Shown: positions 51,670-61,472, counted from the first letter of the stretch. The stretch: 63,847 nucleotides of DNA from Chloroflexales bacterium ZM16-3 (GCA_004138175.2 RYFE02000032.1:1-63847); one strand, 5' to 3'. The notes: a model not told the origin generated them from the sequence alone. Translations and numbers: made by a program.

Positions 51670-54345
51670 ATGATGACTCCGACAACTCCTCCCGATAGCC
51701 GCTGCCCAGGGTGCGGCGCGACCGTCTCGGCGCGGGCGCGATTCTGTACGTCATGTCGCCGCCCGCTCGGCGGCACCTGCCCGCGCTGCGGCGGCCCCCT
51801 GGCCCCAGCCGCACGCTTCTGCCAGGGCTGCGGGACGCCTGTGGGCGACACGGTGGTGCCCCTGCCTCCGCCCTCACCGCAGCCAGCCGCGCCAATCGCC
51901 AAGAAGCGCCCGCGCCGCGCGGGCTGTCTGGCTGTCACCGGGATCCTGCTCATCGCGCTCATCGCCGCCGCCGCCATCCCGCTCGTCGGCGGGTGGCCGA
52001 TTGCTGCCTGGCCGCCCCCCGACGCCAGCGATGCGGCCGCCGATGCACTGGCGTGGCCCGCCCCTGAGCTCCCGCCGGTGCCCCGCGATCTGACGACGCT
52101 GGCGCAGGAGACGCTCGGCCCCTCCGACGAGATCCAGAGCCTGGTCGTCCCCGGCGCCATTGCGGTGAGCATCCCAGGCGGGCTGCTCACCACGACGCAG
52201 CAGGTCAGCATCGCCGCTGTAGACGGGCTGCCGCCGCCGGATATGCCGTTCGGCGGCGCGGTTCTGGCCCAGTACGATATCCAAATCGGTGACATGCACC
52301 AGTTTGAGCAGCCCCTGCTCATCGCCATCGCCTATGACCCCGCTGCGCTCGATACGCCGCTGCCGCCCGAGGAGGCGCTGTCCGCGCGCTTCTGGGACGA
52401 GTCGCTCGGCGGGTGGGTGACGCAGCCGTCGCTGGTCGATACGGCAAACCATCAGCTGATCATCGTCACCAGCCACCTCAGCACCTTTGTCGGTGTGACG
52501 AGCAAGAGCGACGGACACTGGCAGAACGACTGCTTCGACCTGTTCTTCAGCCAGGCCGATCTGCGCCAGCAGATCGACACTGGCATGGTTGATCGCAACT
52601 ACCTGGAGACGGTCTGGGACGCGCTGAATGACACCGCGCTGGCCTATGACGCGGCCGACATGCCGCGCATCTGCCATGTCTCCCGCACGGTGGCGAGCCA
52701 GCGCTACGTCAGCGCCGACGGCCTCGTGGTCAACCTGCCCACCCTCAGCGAGGTCGTCGTGCGCCAGCAGGTGAGCCTTGCGGGCGACGGCGGGCTCTCG
52801 CGCAGCAAGTACACCGGCGCCATCCAGATGCCCTACCTCACGGTCTTCACGCGCGCGCAGCTGCGGCTGTTCATCGCCCACGAGATCTTCCACAGCGTAC
52901 AGGCGACCTACTACACGGCGGCGGGCATGACCGAGTTCGGCATCCCGCTCACCTCGGCGCCTGGGGCGCTGCCGACCGGCATCTTCCGGGTCTGGTGGCT
53001 CGACTCCACCGCCGAGTATGCCGCCGCCACCATCGCCTACCCCGATGGCGACCGGCCAAACCCGTCGATGGCCGGGAGGCGCATCCCGCGCTACCTGGAC
53101 GAGTCGCTGCTCTACGCACCAAGCGAGATCTACGAGGCGCTGGGCGGCACCGACCCGCAGCGCGACCACGCCTATGCCACGGCCTGGTTCTTCGCGTTTC
53201 TGACGCAGCGCTACGGGGTGGATTTCCCAGAGCTGTTCCGCACGGTGGCAAGCTCGCGCAACCCCTCCGTCGTCGCAGCGCTTGACGCGGCGCTCAGCGA
53301 CCGCTGCGAGCTGGGACGCGGCCTGGACGGCTGCTACCGGGCCTTCGCCCGCGACTGGCTGTTCAACACGGCGAGCGCGCTGCCGGCCAGCCCGCCGGAG
53401 CTGCTGCCCCCGGCGGTGGCAGAGCATGTCCGCATGGAGGCGACGGCGACCGTGGTCGAGCACCGCTTTGCGCTCAAGCCCTACTACACCGCGCAGGTGC
53501 TCAGGGTTGAGGTGGCAGCGAGTCCCGGCCAGGCCACGCGCATGCTGAAGGTCGAGCCGCTGGAGCTGCCCGATGGCACTACCCTCTACGTCGACGTGCT
53601 GCCCGGCGACCGGCGATCAGCGGGCGGGGCGAATCCCTGGGCCACCTTCAGCTCCTCCAGCATGGACCTGAACGAGCTGACCCGCTCGGTTGAGGTGGCG
53701 GTGGGGCCGGGCGACGGCCTCTACCTGCTGGCGGTGAATAGCGCGGGGGCCGCGCGCGCGGTGCATGCCCGCATCACCGAGATCGTGACGCCGACACCGG
53801 CCGGTCAGTCCGGCGCATGGCAGCTCATCGAGCGCCGCGACCGCGAGAGCGCCAGGAGTACTTCCAATCCAGCATGCACGCTAACCCAGAGCTTCATGGA
53901 TACAGGCTATAGCCAGAGCGGGGGCTGCGCCGAGCGCCCGGGCATGTTCGGCGGGACGTCCCCCGCCTACAGCTACCAGATCGACGCTAGCTGGAGTGGG
54001 CTGCCCGAGACGCTGCGCCCCGGCGAGCCGTATGAGCTGGTGCTGGATGCTCAGGCCACCAACAGCGGTACAGAAACCTGCGCGATCATGGTCGCGATTC
54101 TGCCCTACAGGTGGGCGCATCCCGATGAGGAGACGCCGGGGTTCGGGTCCGTGATCGAGCAGGTGGCCGTCACTAACGGCCAGCGGGTGATCGCCTTCAC
54201 GCCAGACACCCCAGTGATGGAAGGTACACAGGCGCAGGTGAGCATTGCGGTCTATGTGACCAGCTGTGGCGATGTGATGACGGATGCCGATAATCTGGCG
54301 CTCAGGAGGGTGTACGACTACAGCGCCAGCCTCAGTGCGCCGTAG
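51670..54345 (+). CDS. Zinc-ribbon membrane protein with extracellular HExxH metallopeptidase-like domain
   Basis: The 891-aa protein has two zinc ribbons at the N-terminus (CPGC/CTSC and CPRC/CQGC, residues ~12-55). A Pro linker and one membrane segment (~85-110) follow. The long outside part holds HEIFH at 404-408, a gluzincin-type zinc site, and WLDSTAEYAA ~40 residues later may give the third ligand. Beta-rich C-terminal domains follow, with paired cysteines (~738-760). No known family is recognised. GGAGG lies close to ATG 51670; the next ATG is also possible. Its neighbour shares the zinc-ribbon/TM plan. Confidence 0.75.
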   Translation: MMTPTTPPDSRCPGCGATVSARARFCTSCRRPLGGTCPRCGGPLAPAARFCQGCGTPVGDTVVPLPPPSPQPAAPIAKKRPRRAGCLAVTGILLIALIAAAAIPLVGGWPIAAWPPPDASDAAADALAWPAPELPPVPRDLTTLAQETLGPSDEIQSLVVPGAIAVSIPGGLLTTTQQVSIAAVDGLPPPDMPFGGAVLAQYDIQIGDMHQFEQPLLIAIAYDPAALDTPLPPEEALSARFWDESLGGWVTQPSLVDTANHQLIIVTSHLSTFVGVTSKSDGHWQNDCFDLFFSQADLRQQIDTGMVDRNYLETVWDALNDTALAYDAADMPRICHVSRTVASQRYVSADGLVVNLPTLSEVVVRQQVSLAGDGGLSRSKYTGAIQMPYLTVFTRAQLRLFIAHEIFHSVQATYYTAAGMTEFGIPLTSAPGALPTGIFRVWWLDSTAEYAAATIAYPDGDRPNPSMAGRRIPRYLDESLLYAPSEIYEALGGTDPQRDHAYATAWFFAFLTQRYGVDFPELFRTVASSRNPSVVAALDAALSDRCELGRGLDGCYRAFARDWLFNTASALPASPPELLPPAVAEHVRMEATATVVEHRFALKPYYTAQVLRVEVAASPGQATRMLKVEPLELPDGTTLYVDVLPGDRRSAGGANPWATFSSSSMDLNELTRSVEVAVGPGDGLYLLAVNSAGAARAVHARITEIVTPTPAGQSGAWQLIERRDRESARSTSNPACTLTQSFMDTGYSQSGGCAERPGMFGGTSPAYSYQIDASWSGLPETLRPGEPYELVLDAQATNSGTETCAIMVAILPYRWAHPDEETPGFGSVIEQVAVTNGQRVIAFTPDTPVMEGTQAQVSIAVYVTSCGDVMTDADNLALRRVYDYSASLSAP

Positions 54346-54463
54346 CGCGGCGAGCGTGGGCGGCCTTGAGATCCGTCACCGAGTCGTGCTTCTCGAAGAC
54401 ATCGGCCAGACCATTGATCGCGGCGAGCTGGCCAAGGCTCTTGGTTTCTTTTGTCGATGCCAT
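54332..54463 (-). CDS. Possible 43-aa protein downstream of hybrid kinase
   Basis: ATG 54463 opens a frame starting MASTKETKSLGQLAAINGLA that is helical and charged. It begins 12 bp after the stop of the hybrid kinase gene on the same strand. The upstream region is the repeat shared with 43543, and the ribosome-binding site is poor. The end overlaps the stop region of the metallopeptidase-like gene on the other strand. It could be real or chance. Confidence 0.3.
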   Translation of the reverse strand: MASTKETKSLGQLAAINGLADVFEKHDSVTDLKAAHARRATAH

Positions 54464-54474
54464 AGCTCGCCCGC

Positions 54475-56643
54475 TCACGGGCCGGGCGCTCTCAGTCGCT
54501 CCGTGAGCTGTGCCAGCGTCTTATCGTAGACATGGCGGGCGAGGGCGAGGGTCTCGACGAGCGACTCTCCTGGGATCTGTGACGCGATCTCGATAGACTC
54601 CCAGTGGTCGCTCAGCCGATTCGCGCCGAGCTGTCGGCTGCCGCCGCGCAGCTTGTGGGCCAGGAGCCGGACGCGGGGCCGGTCATCTGCGATGATCGCG
54701 TCGGCGATGTCCTCCATCTGGGCCGAGAGTACACTGCGGAAAAGATCTAGCACAATCACCGACACCTGATCCGGCCCCCCTCCCACCGAGCCGATCAGGT
54801 GTTCTAGCATAGGCCAGTCGATAAGGTCGTCTGGTTGCATTGAATTGTTGGGCTGCGCAGAAGCCGACTCCGGCTGGGCGGTCGGGCTGGGCAGTGCGCC
54901 GCCGCGCCGCGCCGTTCGTGCCAGCGCGGCGTGCAGATCCTCGATCTGCACCGGCTTGCTGAGATAGTCGTCCATGCCGGCCGCCAGGTAGCGCTCGCGG
55001 TCATCGTGCAGGGCCGAGGCAGTCAGCGCAATAATATAGGGCTGGGCGGTATGCTGTAGCGCGCGGATGCGCCGGGTCGCCTCCTCACCATCAAGCTTGG
55101 GCATCTGGATGTCCATCAGCACCACATCGTATGCCTGGCGGGTCACGGCGGCCAGCGCCTCTGCTCCGTTCCCCACGATGTCGGACGTGTGGCCGAGGTT
55201 CTCCAGTAGCCGGAACAGCACCTCCTGGTTGACCGGGTTGTCTTCTGCCAGGAGCACATGCAGCCGTCCCTGTGCAGCCGGGCGACTATCGTCCGGGGCG
55301 TCCTCTCGCACGGCGAGGGGCATGTCGGTGCGAGGTAGCGGCAGGCGGATCATGAAGTTTGATCCCGTGTGATGCCCACTTGTCACGCTGATCTCGCCCC
55401 CCATCCGGCCAATGATCTGCTTGCTGATCGTCAGGCCCAGCCCCGTGCCCCCGAATCGCCGGGTCGTCGTGCTGTCGGCCTGCACAAACGGGTCGAAGAT
55501 CTGCGACAGATGCTCGGGCGCGATCCCGATCCCCGTATCGCGGATGCTCAGCGATAGCTCGTAGGTGGCATCGGAGAGCGGCCTGCCGCCTGCGGTGAGC
55601 GTCACCGAGCCACGCTCGGTGAACTTCACCGCGTTGCCGAGGAGGTTCACCAGCACCTGGTGCAGCCGCCCGCGATCACCGATGAGGGCGACGGGCACCG
55701 TCGCCTCAACCACCCAGTCTAGCGCTATCCTCTTGCGCCGGGCTTCGTGCGCAACGAGGTCGAGCGTATCGCGCAGGCAGGCCCGCAGATCAAAGGGCTG
55801 CGACTCGAGCTCGATCTGGCCGGCCTCGATCTTCGAGATGTCGAGGATGTTGCCGATGATCGTCAGCAGAGTCTCGACACCGGTGCGGATGGTGGCCAGG
55901 TACTCACGCTGGCGCGGCGAGAGGTGCGTATTGTGCAGCAGGCTAGCCATGCCAATGATCACCGTAAGCGGCGTGCGGATTTCGTGGCTGACGTGCGCCA
56001 GGAAGTTCGACTTGGCTCTGTCGGCGGATTCGGCGGCCTCCTTGGCATGGAGCAGCGCATCAGTTGCATGGTGGCGCTCGGTGATATCGCTTATGACCAC
56101 CCGATACATAGCCACACCGTCTGACGTCTCTGGCGCTGCCGTTGCCTCCAGCCGCACCCAAAACGGAGCGTGATCTGGTCGTCGCATGCGCAGCTCACAG
56201 ACCTGCCGCCCGCCCTCGCGCAACAGCGCCATGTGTTGGATGTAGTAGATATTTTGATCCTCAGGGAGGATAAACGTACTAAACGGCTGGCGGAGCAAGG
56301 TGCCACGCGGCAGCTCTAGCATCGTTGCGGCGGTGAGGTTCGTCTCCTGAATCATCCCCTGCGCACTCAGCGTCATGTAGCCAACCGGGGCAAGGTCATA
56401 GAGGTCGAAGTAGCGCATGCGCGCGGTCGCCAGCTCATCCTGGGCGCGGCGCAGCTCCTCATTCTGTAGCTCCAGCTCGATCTGGTGTACCTGTAGCTCG
56501 TGTATGATCCGCGCGATCTCCTCGGGCGATTGGGTCTGCGCGACCGGGATGTCCTTGATAAGGATCAGATCCTTCGCGCGCCGACGCAGGGCATCAGCAT
56601 CTTTGGGGTAGGCGGGGGTATTTTCGTGATCGAGATGTCCCAT
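54475..56643 (-). CDS. Hybrid sensor kinase: PAS, HisKA, HATPase, receiver, Hpt
   Basis: The 722-aa soluble-looking kinase has a coiled N-terminus (~40-75) and a PAS domain (~75-190, ending SDITERHHA). A HisKA with HVSHEIRTPL and a HATPase domain with DTGIGI and GGTGLGL follow. A receiver with Asp in LMDIQMPKLDG and a C-terminal Hpt with His in LLAHKLRGGSRQLG end it. It is thus a complete phosphorelay in one chain. GAAGGC precedes ATG 56643. It follows a single-domain receiver gene by 23 bp on the same strand. The last residues (RAPGP) are coded by the dispersed repeat at 54459. Confidence 0.93.
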   Translation of the reverse strand: MGHLDHENTPAYPKDADALRRRAKDLILIKDIPVAQTQSPEEIARIIHELQVHQIELELQNEELRRAQDELATARMRYFDLYDLAPVGYMTLSAQGMIQETNLTAATMLELPRGTLLRQPFSTFILPEDQNIYYIQHMALLREGGRQVCELRMRRPDHAPFWVRLEATAAPETSDGVAMYRVVISDITERHHATDALLHAKEAAESADRAKSNFLAHVSHEIRTPLTVIIGMASLLHNTHLSPRQREYLATIRTGVETLLTIIGNILDISKIEAGQIELESQPFDLRACLRDTLDLVAHEARRKRIALDWVVEATVPVALIGDRGRLHQVLVNLLGNAVKFTERGSVTLTAGGRPLSDATYELSLSIRDTGIGIAPEHLSQIFDPFVQADSTTTRRFGGTGLGLTISKQIIGRMGGEISVTSGHHTGSNFMIRLPLPRTDMPLAVREDAPDDSRPAAQGRLHVLLAEDNPVNQEVLFRLLENLGHTSDIVGNGAEALAAVTRQAYDVVLMDIQMPKLDGEEATRRIRALQHTAQPYIIALTASALHDDRERYLAAGMDDYLSKPVQIEDLHAALARTARRGGALPSPTAQPESASAQPNNSMQPDDLIDWPMLEHLIGSVGGGPDQVSVIVLDLFRSVLSAQMEDIADAIIADDRPRVRLLAHKLRGGSRQLGANRLSDHWESIEIASQIPGESLVETLALARHVYDKTLAQLTERLRAPGP

Positions 56644-56666
56644 CGTATGCCTTCGTCACTTCACGG

Positions 56667-57071
56667 TTATGCCGAGGCTCCTACCCCACAGTAGAGAGGG
56701 GCAACTTCAATGCGAGCAAGCCAGCGGATCTGCGCGATCATCTGCGGAAAGTTGATCGGCTTTGGCACGTAGGCATCGCAGCCGTAGGCCCGGATCTGAT
56801 CCTGCGCCTCTTCAAACAGCGACCCAGTCAGCACAATGATCGGGATCCCCCGCGTCTCCGCGAGCGACCGCAGGCGCTGGGCCACCTGCCAGCCATCGAG
56901 GATGGGTAGATCGATATCGAGCAAGATCAATGCGGGATGCTCGGCCCGTGCAAGCGCGACCGCCTGAACGCCGTTGCTCGCCGTGATGATCTGAAACCCC
57001 TCGCGGTTCAGTCGGCGCGTCAGCAGATTACGTATGAGCGAATCATCCTCGACGACCAATAGCTTTAGCAT
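56667..57071 (-). CDS. Single-domain response regulator
   Basis: The 134-aa receiver has ED-D at 8-10, Asp52 in LLDIDLPILDG, Thr in VLTGS and Lys in YVPKPINF. There is no output domain, so it probably passes phosphate to or from a kinase, or acts by protein contact. ATG 57071 was chosen because the receiver starts at residue 2. It lies 23 bp upstream of the hybrid kinase gene and is likely co-transcribed with it. Confidence 0.92.
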   Translation of the reverse strand: MLKLLVVEDDSLIRNLLTRRLNREGFQIITASNGVQAVALARAEHPALILLDIDLPILDGWQVAQRLRSLAETRGIPIIVLTGSLFEEAQDQIRAYGCDAYVPKPINFPQMIAQIRWLARIEVAPLYCGVGASA

Positions 57072-57452
57072 AGCGCACTTTCGATGTACTACCAATTGTC
57101 GTAAGCTCACCGTGCATAGAACGGGCAGGAAACAGCTCTAGTGTAGCTGTTCGCACAGGCTGTGTCTGTACTGCTTGTGTATCAGCTATCGTCTAGCTTA
57201 CGCAACGCCGCGCAGGCTGCACACACAACATGACCACAGAAGACACACAGCACACATAGACGGTGACGGGCTGGCTGGCTACAATAGGCGCTACAAGGAT
57301 TTACTATTGAGTACGCTTGCCCTATTGGCATGATTCCTGAGGCGTGATGCTGCAGGTTCACGCCCCATACTAATGCCCCACGCCCAAACGAGCTTGTGTG
57401 GAAAAGTTAGGCGATAGTAGGCATCGTATGGCCCCTTAGGAATCTCGCGATC
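57072..57452. other. Divergent promoter gap between receiver and kinase genes
   Basis: There is no supported gene. The region is more AT-rich than the flanks around 57160-57310, consistent with two promoters; no repeat or operator stands out. Confidence 0.45.
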
Positions 57453-58604
57453 ATGAATATGGCCAACCTGGATTATGCAAACACTGGGGCTGTGCCGGAC
57501 ACGAGACACCTCAACCAGGAGATTGCCACATGGCTTGCCGAGCATTTGCATGAGCTGACGGCGCAGCTTCAGCTCACCTTGCAGGCGACGATGTTCAGTA
57601 ACCGCCAGGAGATGTACCCAGATCAGCTCGGCAGTGTCGCCAATGAGGAGGCCCAGATGCTGGCCGCCTATGTGGCGGCACCCGACGACTCGGCGGCGCT
57701 GGCGCGCGGCCAGCGGCTCTGTCGGGATGGGCTCGGCGATGCGAGCATTGTCACCCTCGCGCAGGCGGCCCGCCGCTTCTTCCTCAGCGGCGTCCCGGAG
57801 CACCTGCGCATCCCCGCGCTCGACCTGGTCGAGCGCTACGAGAGCGGGGTTACGCGGGGATTTATGGCGGCCCACGCAGCTATCATCACCGAGGATGCCA
57901 ACCATGCCAAGAGCACCTTTTTGGCAAACATGAGCCACGAGCTGCGCACGCCGCTGACCGCGATCATCGGCTACAGCGAGCTGCTGCACTATGATGCGAA
58001 GCACCGGGGCTACCCCGATATGATCTCCGACCTCGGCAAGATCAACGCGGCCGGTCAGCACCTGCTGGCGATCATTAACGACATCCTCGACCTGTCGAAG
58101 ATCGAGTCTGGCAACACGCAGATCTTTGCCGAGACCTTCGACCTCAGCGCGCTGCTCATCGACGTGCTGGCGACGTCCACTCCGCTGATCCAGAAGAACC
58201 GCAACTCACTTGATATCCAGCTTCCTGACACGCTCGGCCCGATGCACTCGGATATGGCCAAGATCCGGCAGATTATGCTCAATCTGCTGAGCAATGCCGC
58301 CAAGTTCACCGAGAATGGCCAGATCACCCTGCGCGCCATGCGCGAGCGAGACGTTAAGCAGGAGGAGTGGGTTGTGATTAGTGTCGTCGACACCGGCATC
58401 GGGATCGCGCCCGAGCAGCTCGGCAGCTTGTTCCAACGGTTTACGCAGGCCGATGCGTCGACGACCCGTAGACATGGCGGTGCCGGGATAGGGCTGGCCC
58501 TTAGCCAGCGGTTCAGCCAGATGCTCGGCGGCATGATCAGGGTGACGAGTGAGGTCGGTGTTGGCTCGACCTTCACCGCGCGGTTCCCGCTGTCGATACC
58601 GTGA
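57453..58604 (+). CDS. Soluble sensor histidine kinase
   Basis: The 383-aa kinase has an all-helical N-terminal region (~15-150), possibly an RsbRD-N-like or globin-like helical sensor. HisKA with NMSHELRTPLTAI and HATPase with DTGIGIAPEQ and GAGIGLAL follow. There is no membrane segment. AGGA lies ~12 nt before ATG 57453. It is alone on the plus strand between two minus-strand kinase groups. The signal and the partner are unknown. Confidence 0.9.
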   Translation: MNMANLDYANTGAVPDTRHLNQEIATWLAEHLHELTAQLQLTLQATMFSNRQEMYPDQLGSVANEEAQMLAAYVAAPDDSAALARGQRLCRDGLGDASIVTLAQAARRFFLSGVPEHLRIPALDLVERYESGVTRGFMAAHAAIITEDANHAKSTFLANMSHELRTPLTAIIGYSELLHYDAKHRGYPDMISDLGKINAAGQHLLAIINDILDLSKIESGNTQIFAETFDLSALLIDVLATSTPLIQKNRNSLDIQLPDTLGPMHSDMAKIRQIMLNLLSNAAKFTENGQITLRAMRERDVKQEEWVVISVVDTGIGIAPEQLGSLFQRFTQADASTTRRHGGAGIGLALSQRFSQMLGGMIRVTSEVGVGSTFTARFPLSIP

Positions 58605-58674
58605 CGGATTGCATTGCTGGGCAAAGTTAGGGCGTTCAGATGGAGTATGTCGCCGCCGAGATCCGCGAACTCAT

Positions 58675-58792
58675 GGCATGTGCAACGTCGCGGGCGGTTC
58701 CGGCGTCGGCGCAGGCCGACGCCCGGCGCAACGCGCCCCGCCGGCGCGACTTCAGCCGCCATCCGTGGGGCGCGCAGGACGTTGCACATGCC
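58675..58792. repeat. 118-bp inverted-repeat segment ahead of resolvase
   Basis: GGCATGTGCAACGTC at 58675-58689 is repeated inverted at 58778-58792. A second nested pair (GGCGTCGG / CCGACGCC) lies at 58702-58723. It lies 80 bp upstream of the serine recombinase gene and could be its recombination site or a mobile repeat. No target duplication was seen. Confidence 0.55.
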
Positions 58793-58873
58793 CTGCCGCG
58801 AACCTTGTCTTCTTGACAAATGCCGCGAAGGGTCATAGACTTCTTCCTGACAGCATGTGTGCAGGAGAGATCT

Positions 58874-59434
58874 ATGAAGGGTCAACGCATCGGCTACGTC
58901 CGGGTCAGCAGCTTCGACCAGAACCCAGAGCGGCAGCTGGAACAAGTCCAGGTGGACAAGGTGTTCACCGACAAGGCATCCGGTAAAGATACGAAGCGTC
59001 CCGAGCTAGAGCGGGCGCTGGCCTTCGTGCGCGAGGGTGACACACTGGTCGTCCACAGCATGGATCGTTTGGCCCGCAACCTGGATGATCTACGCCGCCT
59101 GGTGCAGCAGCTGACCAAGCGCGGCGTGAGCGTCTCTTTTGTGAAGGAGTGCCTGACCTTCACGGGCGCGGACTCGCCGATGGCGAATCTTATGCTCTCG
59201 GTGATGGGCGCGTTTGCCGAGTTTGAGCGGGCGCTGATCCGCGAGCGCCAGCGTGAGGGCATCGCCTTGGCCAAGCAGCGCGGCGTGTACCGTGGGCGCA
59301 AGAAGGCGCTGTCCGCTGATCAGGCGACCGATCTGCGGCGGCGGGTTGGCCAAGGCGAATCGAAGGCGGCTGTCGCTCGCGCTTTCGGTATCAGTCGCGA
59401 GACCCTGTACCAGTATCTGAAACGAGAGCATTGA
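58874..59434 (+). CDS. Serine recombinase (resolvase/invertase family)
   Basis: The 186-aa enzyme has catalytic Ser12 in YVRVSSFDQ, the Arg cluster in HSMDRLARN and the E-helix ERALIRERQREG. A C-terminal helix-turn-helix (AVARAFGISRETLYQYL) binds DNA. The length is that of Tn3 resolvases/DNA invertases. ATG 58874 follows AGGAGAG. It is far from the Tn3 transposase at the window start, so the link is unclear. The upstream inverted repeat may be its site. Confidence 0.94.
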   Translation: MKGQRIGYVRVSSFDQNPERQLEQVQVDKVFTDKASGKDTKRPELERALAFVREGDTLVVHSMDRLARNLDDLRRLVQQLTKRGVSVSFVKECLTFTGADSPMANLMLSVMGAFAEFERALIRERQREGIALAKQRGVYRGRKKALSADQATDLRRRVGQGESKAAVARAFGISRETLYQYLKREH

Positions 59435-59460
59435 GAACGATGAAGACCGGGGCGTGATTA

Positions 59461-59487
59461 GTCATTGGTCGTTGGTCGTTCGTCAGC
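59461..59487. repeat. Fragment of CGAACGACC-type repeat
   Basis: GTCATTGGTCGTTGGTCGTT lies here, half of the inverted repeat family seen at 36028 and 49423, just after the recombinase gene. Confidence 0.6.
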
Positions 59488-59518
59488 GGAACCCGAAAGG
59501 GATTTCTGAAACCTTGTA

Positions 59519-61459
59519 CTAGTGGGTTGGACCTGCCATGCGGACCGGCAGTGGCAGCTCGATAGTGAATGTCGAGCCCTGGCCCAGTGTGCTTGTCACG
59601 GCGATGGTTCCGCCCATCAGATGGCAGAGTCGATAGCTAATCACCAGGCCCAGGCCGCTCCCGCCATACTTGCGGGTTGGCGAATCATCAATCTGTACAA
59701 ACTCTTTGAAGAGATCCCGCTGCTGCTCAGGGCTTATGCCGATGCCTGTATCGCTGATCTGAAATAGGGCAACAACAGGCTGGCCGCTTTCCAGCGGGGC
59801 TGTTCCCGACCGTGCTGTAGCCGCTTCGATGCCCGCACGTAGCCGGATCTGGCCGTGCTCGGTAAACTTGGCCGCGTTGTCAAGCACATTGAGCAGCACC
59901 TGACGCATGCGCGTGCTGTCGGCATACATCATCCCGCTATCGGAAGGGCAGTCGACATGAAACGTATTGCCGTTCTTCTGCACAAGCGGCATGATGGTAA
60001 CTTCCACATCGCGCACCAGAGTCGCAATATCAAAGTACTCCAGGTGTAAGTCGAGCTTTTCTGCCTCAATGCGGGTGATATCGAGCACATCGCTGATTAG
60101 GCTGAGCAGGTGCTGCCCGGCAACCTGAATGTGCTCGATATCATTCACCAGATCCTGGGAGCCTTGCTTCCTGGCACTGATCTTCAGTAGTTCTGCGTAG
60201 CCAAGGATCGCGCTCAGTGGCGTGCGCAGCTCGTGGCTCATATTGCCCAGAAAACGACTCTTCGCCCTGTTGGCCACCTCAGCGGCCTCTTTCGCCAGAG
60301 AGAGAGAGACTTCCGTCTGCTTGCGCTCGGCCAGCTCCTGCTGGACAGCGCTGTAGAGCCGTGCGTTCTCGCTCGCGAAGGCGGCCAAATCCTCGTTCTG
60401 CCGCTGGAGCGCCATAGCGGCGCGTCTGCGCTCGGTGCTGTCGCGCAGCACGATGACGCGCCCGTTGATCTGGGCGCTGCGGTCAAAGATCGGCGAGATG
60501 CGCAGCTCGAAGGAGCGATCATCGGGCGCGGTGCCAAACACGAGCTCCTCGCAGACATCGCTGACCTGGCGGTAGCGCGCGATCATCTCTGCCTGGCCTG
60601 CAAAGACACGCTCTACCGGATGGCCAATCACCTCGCGCGACTCTCGGCGGATGAGCGCGAGGGCGGCCGGGTTGATCTCAACCACCTTGTCGCGCCCATC
60701 CAGCACGATCACCGCGTCATCCATGCTCTGAAAGACGGTGCCGTAGGCGATAGGCACAAGCTCAAACAGGCCGAAGCGGAGGAGATCCCAGGTGAGCGCG
60801 AGCCCGCTGATGCCTAGCGCGAAGGGTGTCAGGTCTAGGTGAGGAAAGGGGCTAAGGCCGCTCAGGTAGATCGCATTGCCGGCCCACGTTGTGATAAGCC
60901 CGATGATGAGGCCGCTGGCCTGCCTGCGGTAGGAAGGCGACATCCGGAATAGACTGCGTGCCAGCAGGAGGCTGCCCAGCAGCAGCAGCAGGTAGGAGTA
61001 GGCCGTGTGAATCCAGAACAGGGGTCCGAACGTCGTCTCAAGCACGACGAACGAGCCGCTGTTGACAAGATAGACCCCGCTGCGAAACAGATGGTGTTGC
61101 TCATTGGTCCAGGCTGCGGCCAGGCTCGTCAGAGGCATGATTGTGAGCAACAGCAGCCTGCTCCGGGTGAGCCAGCCGCCCTGGCCGCTGTAGATCAGGG
61201 CGAAGGCCAGCCAGCTTCCCGGCACCAGCACAATGCCCACTAGAGCCAGGTTGACCCAGAAGAGCTGCGCCGCCAGCGTTGTGCCTGCAAGGCTGAACAT
61301 GTACGCCAGTGACCACAGCGACACAGCGGACACCAACACCGCCAGGGGCACGGCGCCCGGTGCCTGTCGACGTCGCCAGATCACAAGCGTGAGCAGTGCG
61401 CAGAGAGCCGCGGTGATCAAGAGGGGTGCGGAGTAAGGGGTAGATTGCATGATGCTCAC
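59519..61459 (-). CDS. 7TM-type sensor histidine kinase with PAS
   Basis: The 646-aa membrane kinase has seven hydrophobic segments within residues ~10-225, matching the histidine-kinase N-terminal 7TM region. A PAS domain (~235-350), coiled linker, HisKA with NMSHELRTPLSAI and HATPase with DTGIGISPEQ and GSGLGLV follow. The start is GTG 61459 or ATG 61450; no strong Shine-Dalgarno decides. It lies 13 bp after the stop of the next kinase upstream on the same strand, so both are likely one transcript. Confidence 0.92.
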   Translation of the reverse strand: MSIMQSTPYSAPLLITAALCALLTLVIWRRRQAPGAVPLAVLVSAVSLWSLAYMFSLAGTTLAAQLFWVNLALVGIVLVPGSWLAFALIYSGQGGWLTRSRLLLLTIMPLTSLAAAWTNEQHHLFRSGVYLVNSGSFVVLETTFGPLFWIHTAYSYLLLLLGSLLLARSLFRMSPSYRRQASGLIIGLITTWAGNAIYLSGLSPFPHLDLTPFALGISGLALTWDLLRFGLFELVPIAYGTVFQSMDDAVIVLDGRDKVVEINPAALALIRRESREVIGHPVERVFAGQAEMIARYRQVSDVCEELVFGTAPDDRSFELRISPIFDRSAQINGRVIVLRDSTERRRAAMALQRQNEDLAAFASENARLYSAVQQELAERKQTEVSLSLAKEAAEVANRAKSRFLGNMSHELRTPLSAILGYAELLKISARKQGSQDLVNDIEHIQVAGQHLLSLISDVLDITRIEAEKLDLHLEYFDIATLVRDVEVTIMPLVQKNGNTFHVDCPSDSGMMYADSTRMRQVLLNVLDNAAKFTEHGQIRLRAGIEAATARSGTAPLESGQPVVALFQISDTGIGISPEQQRDLFKEFVQIDDSPTRKYGGSGLGLVISYRLCHLMGGTIAVTSTLGQGSTFTIELPLPVRMAGPTH

Positions 61460-61472
61460 ACGTACTTGATAC

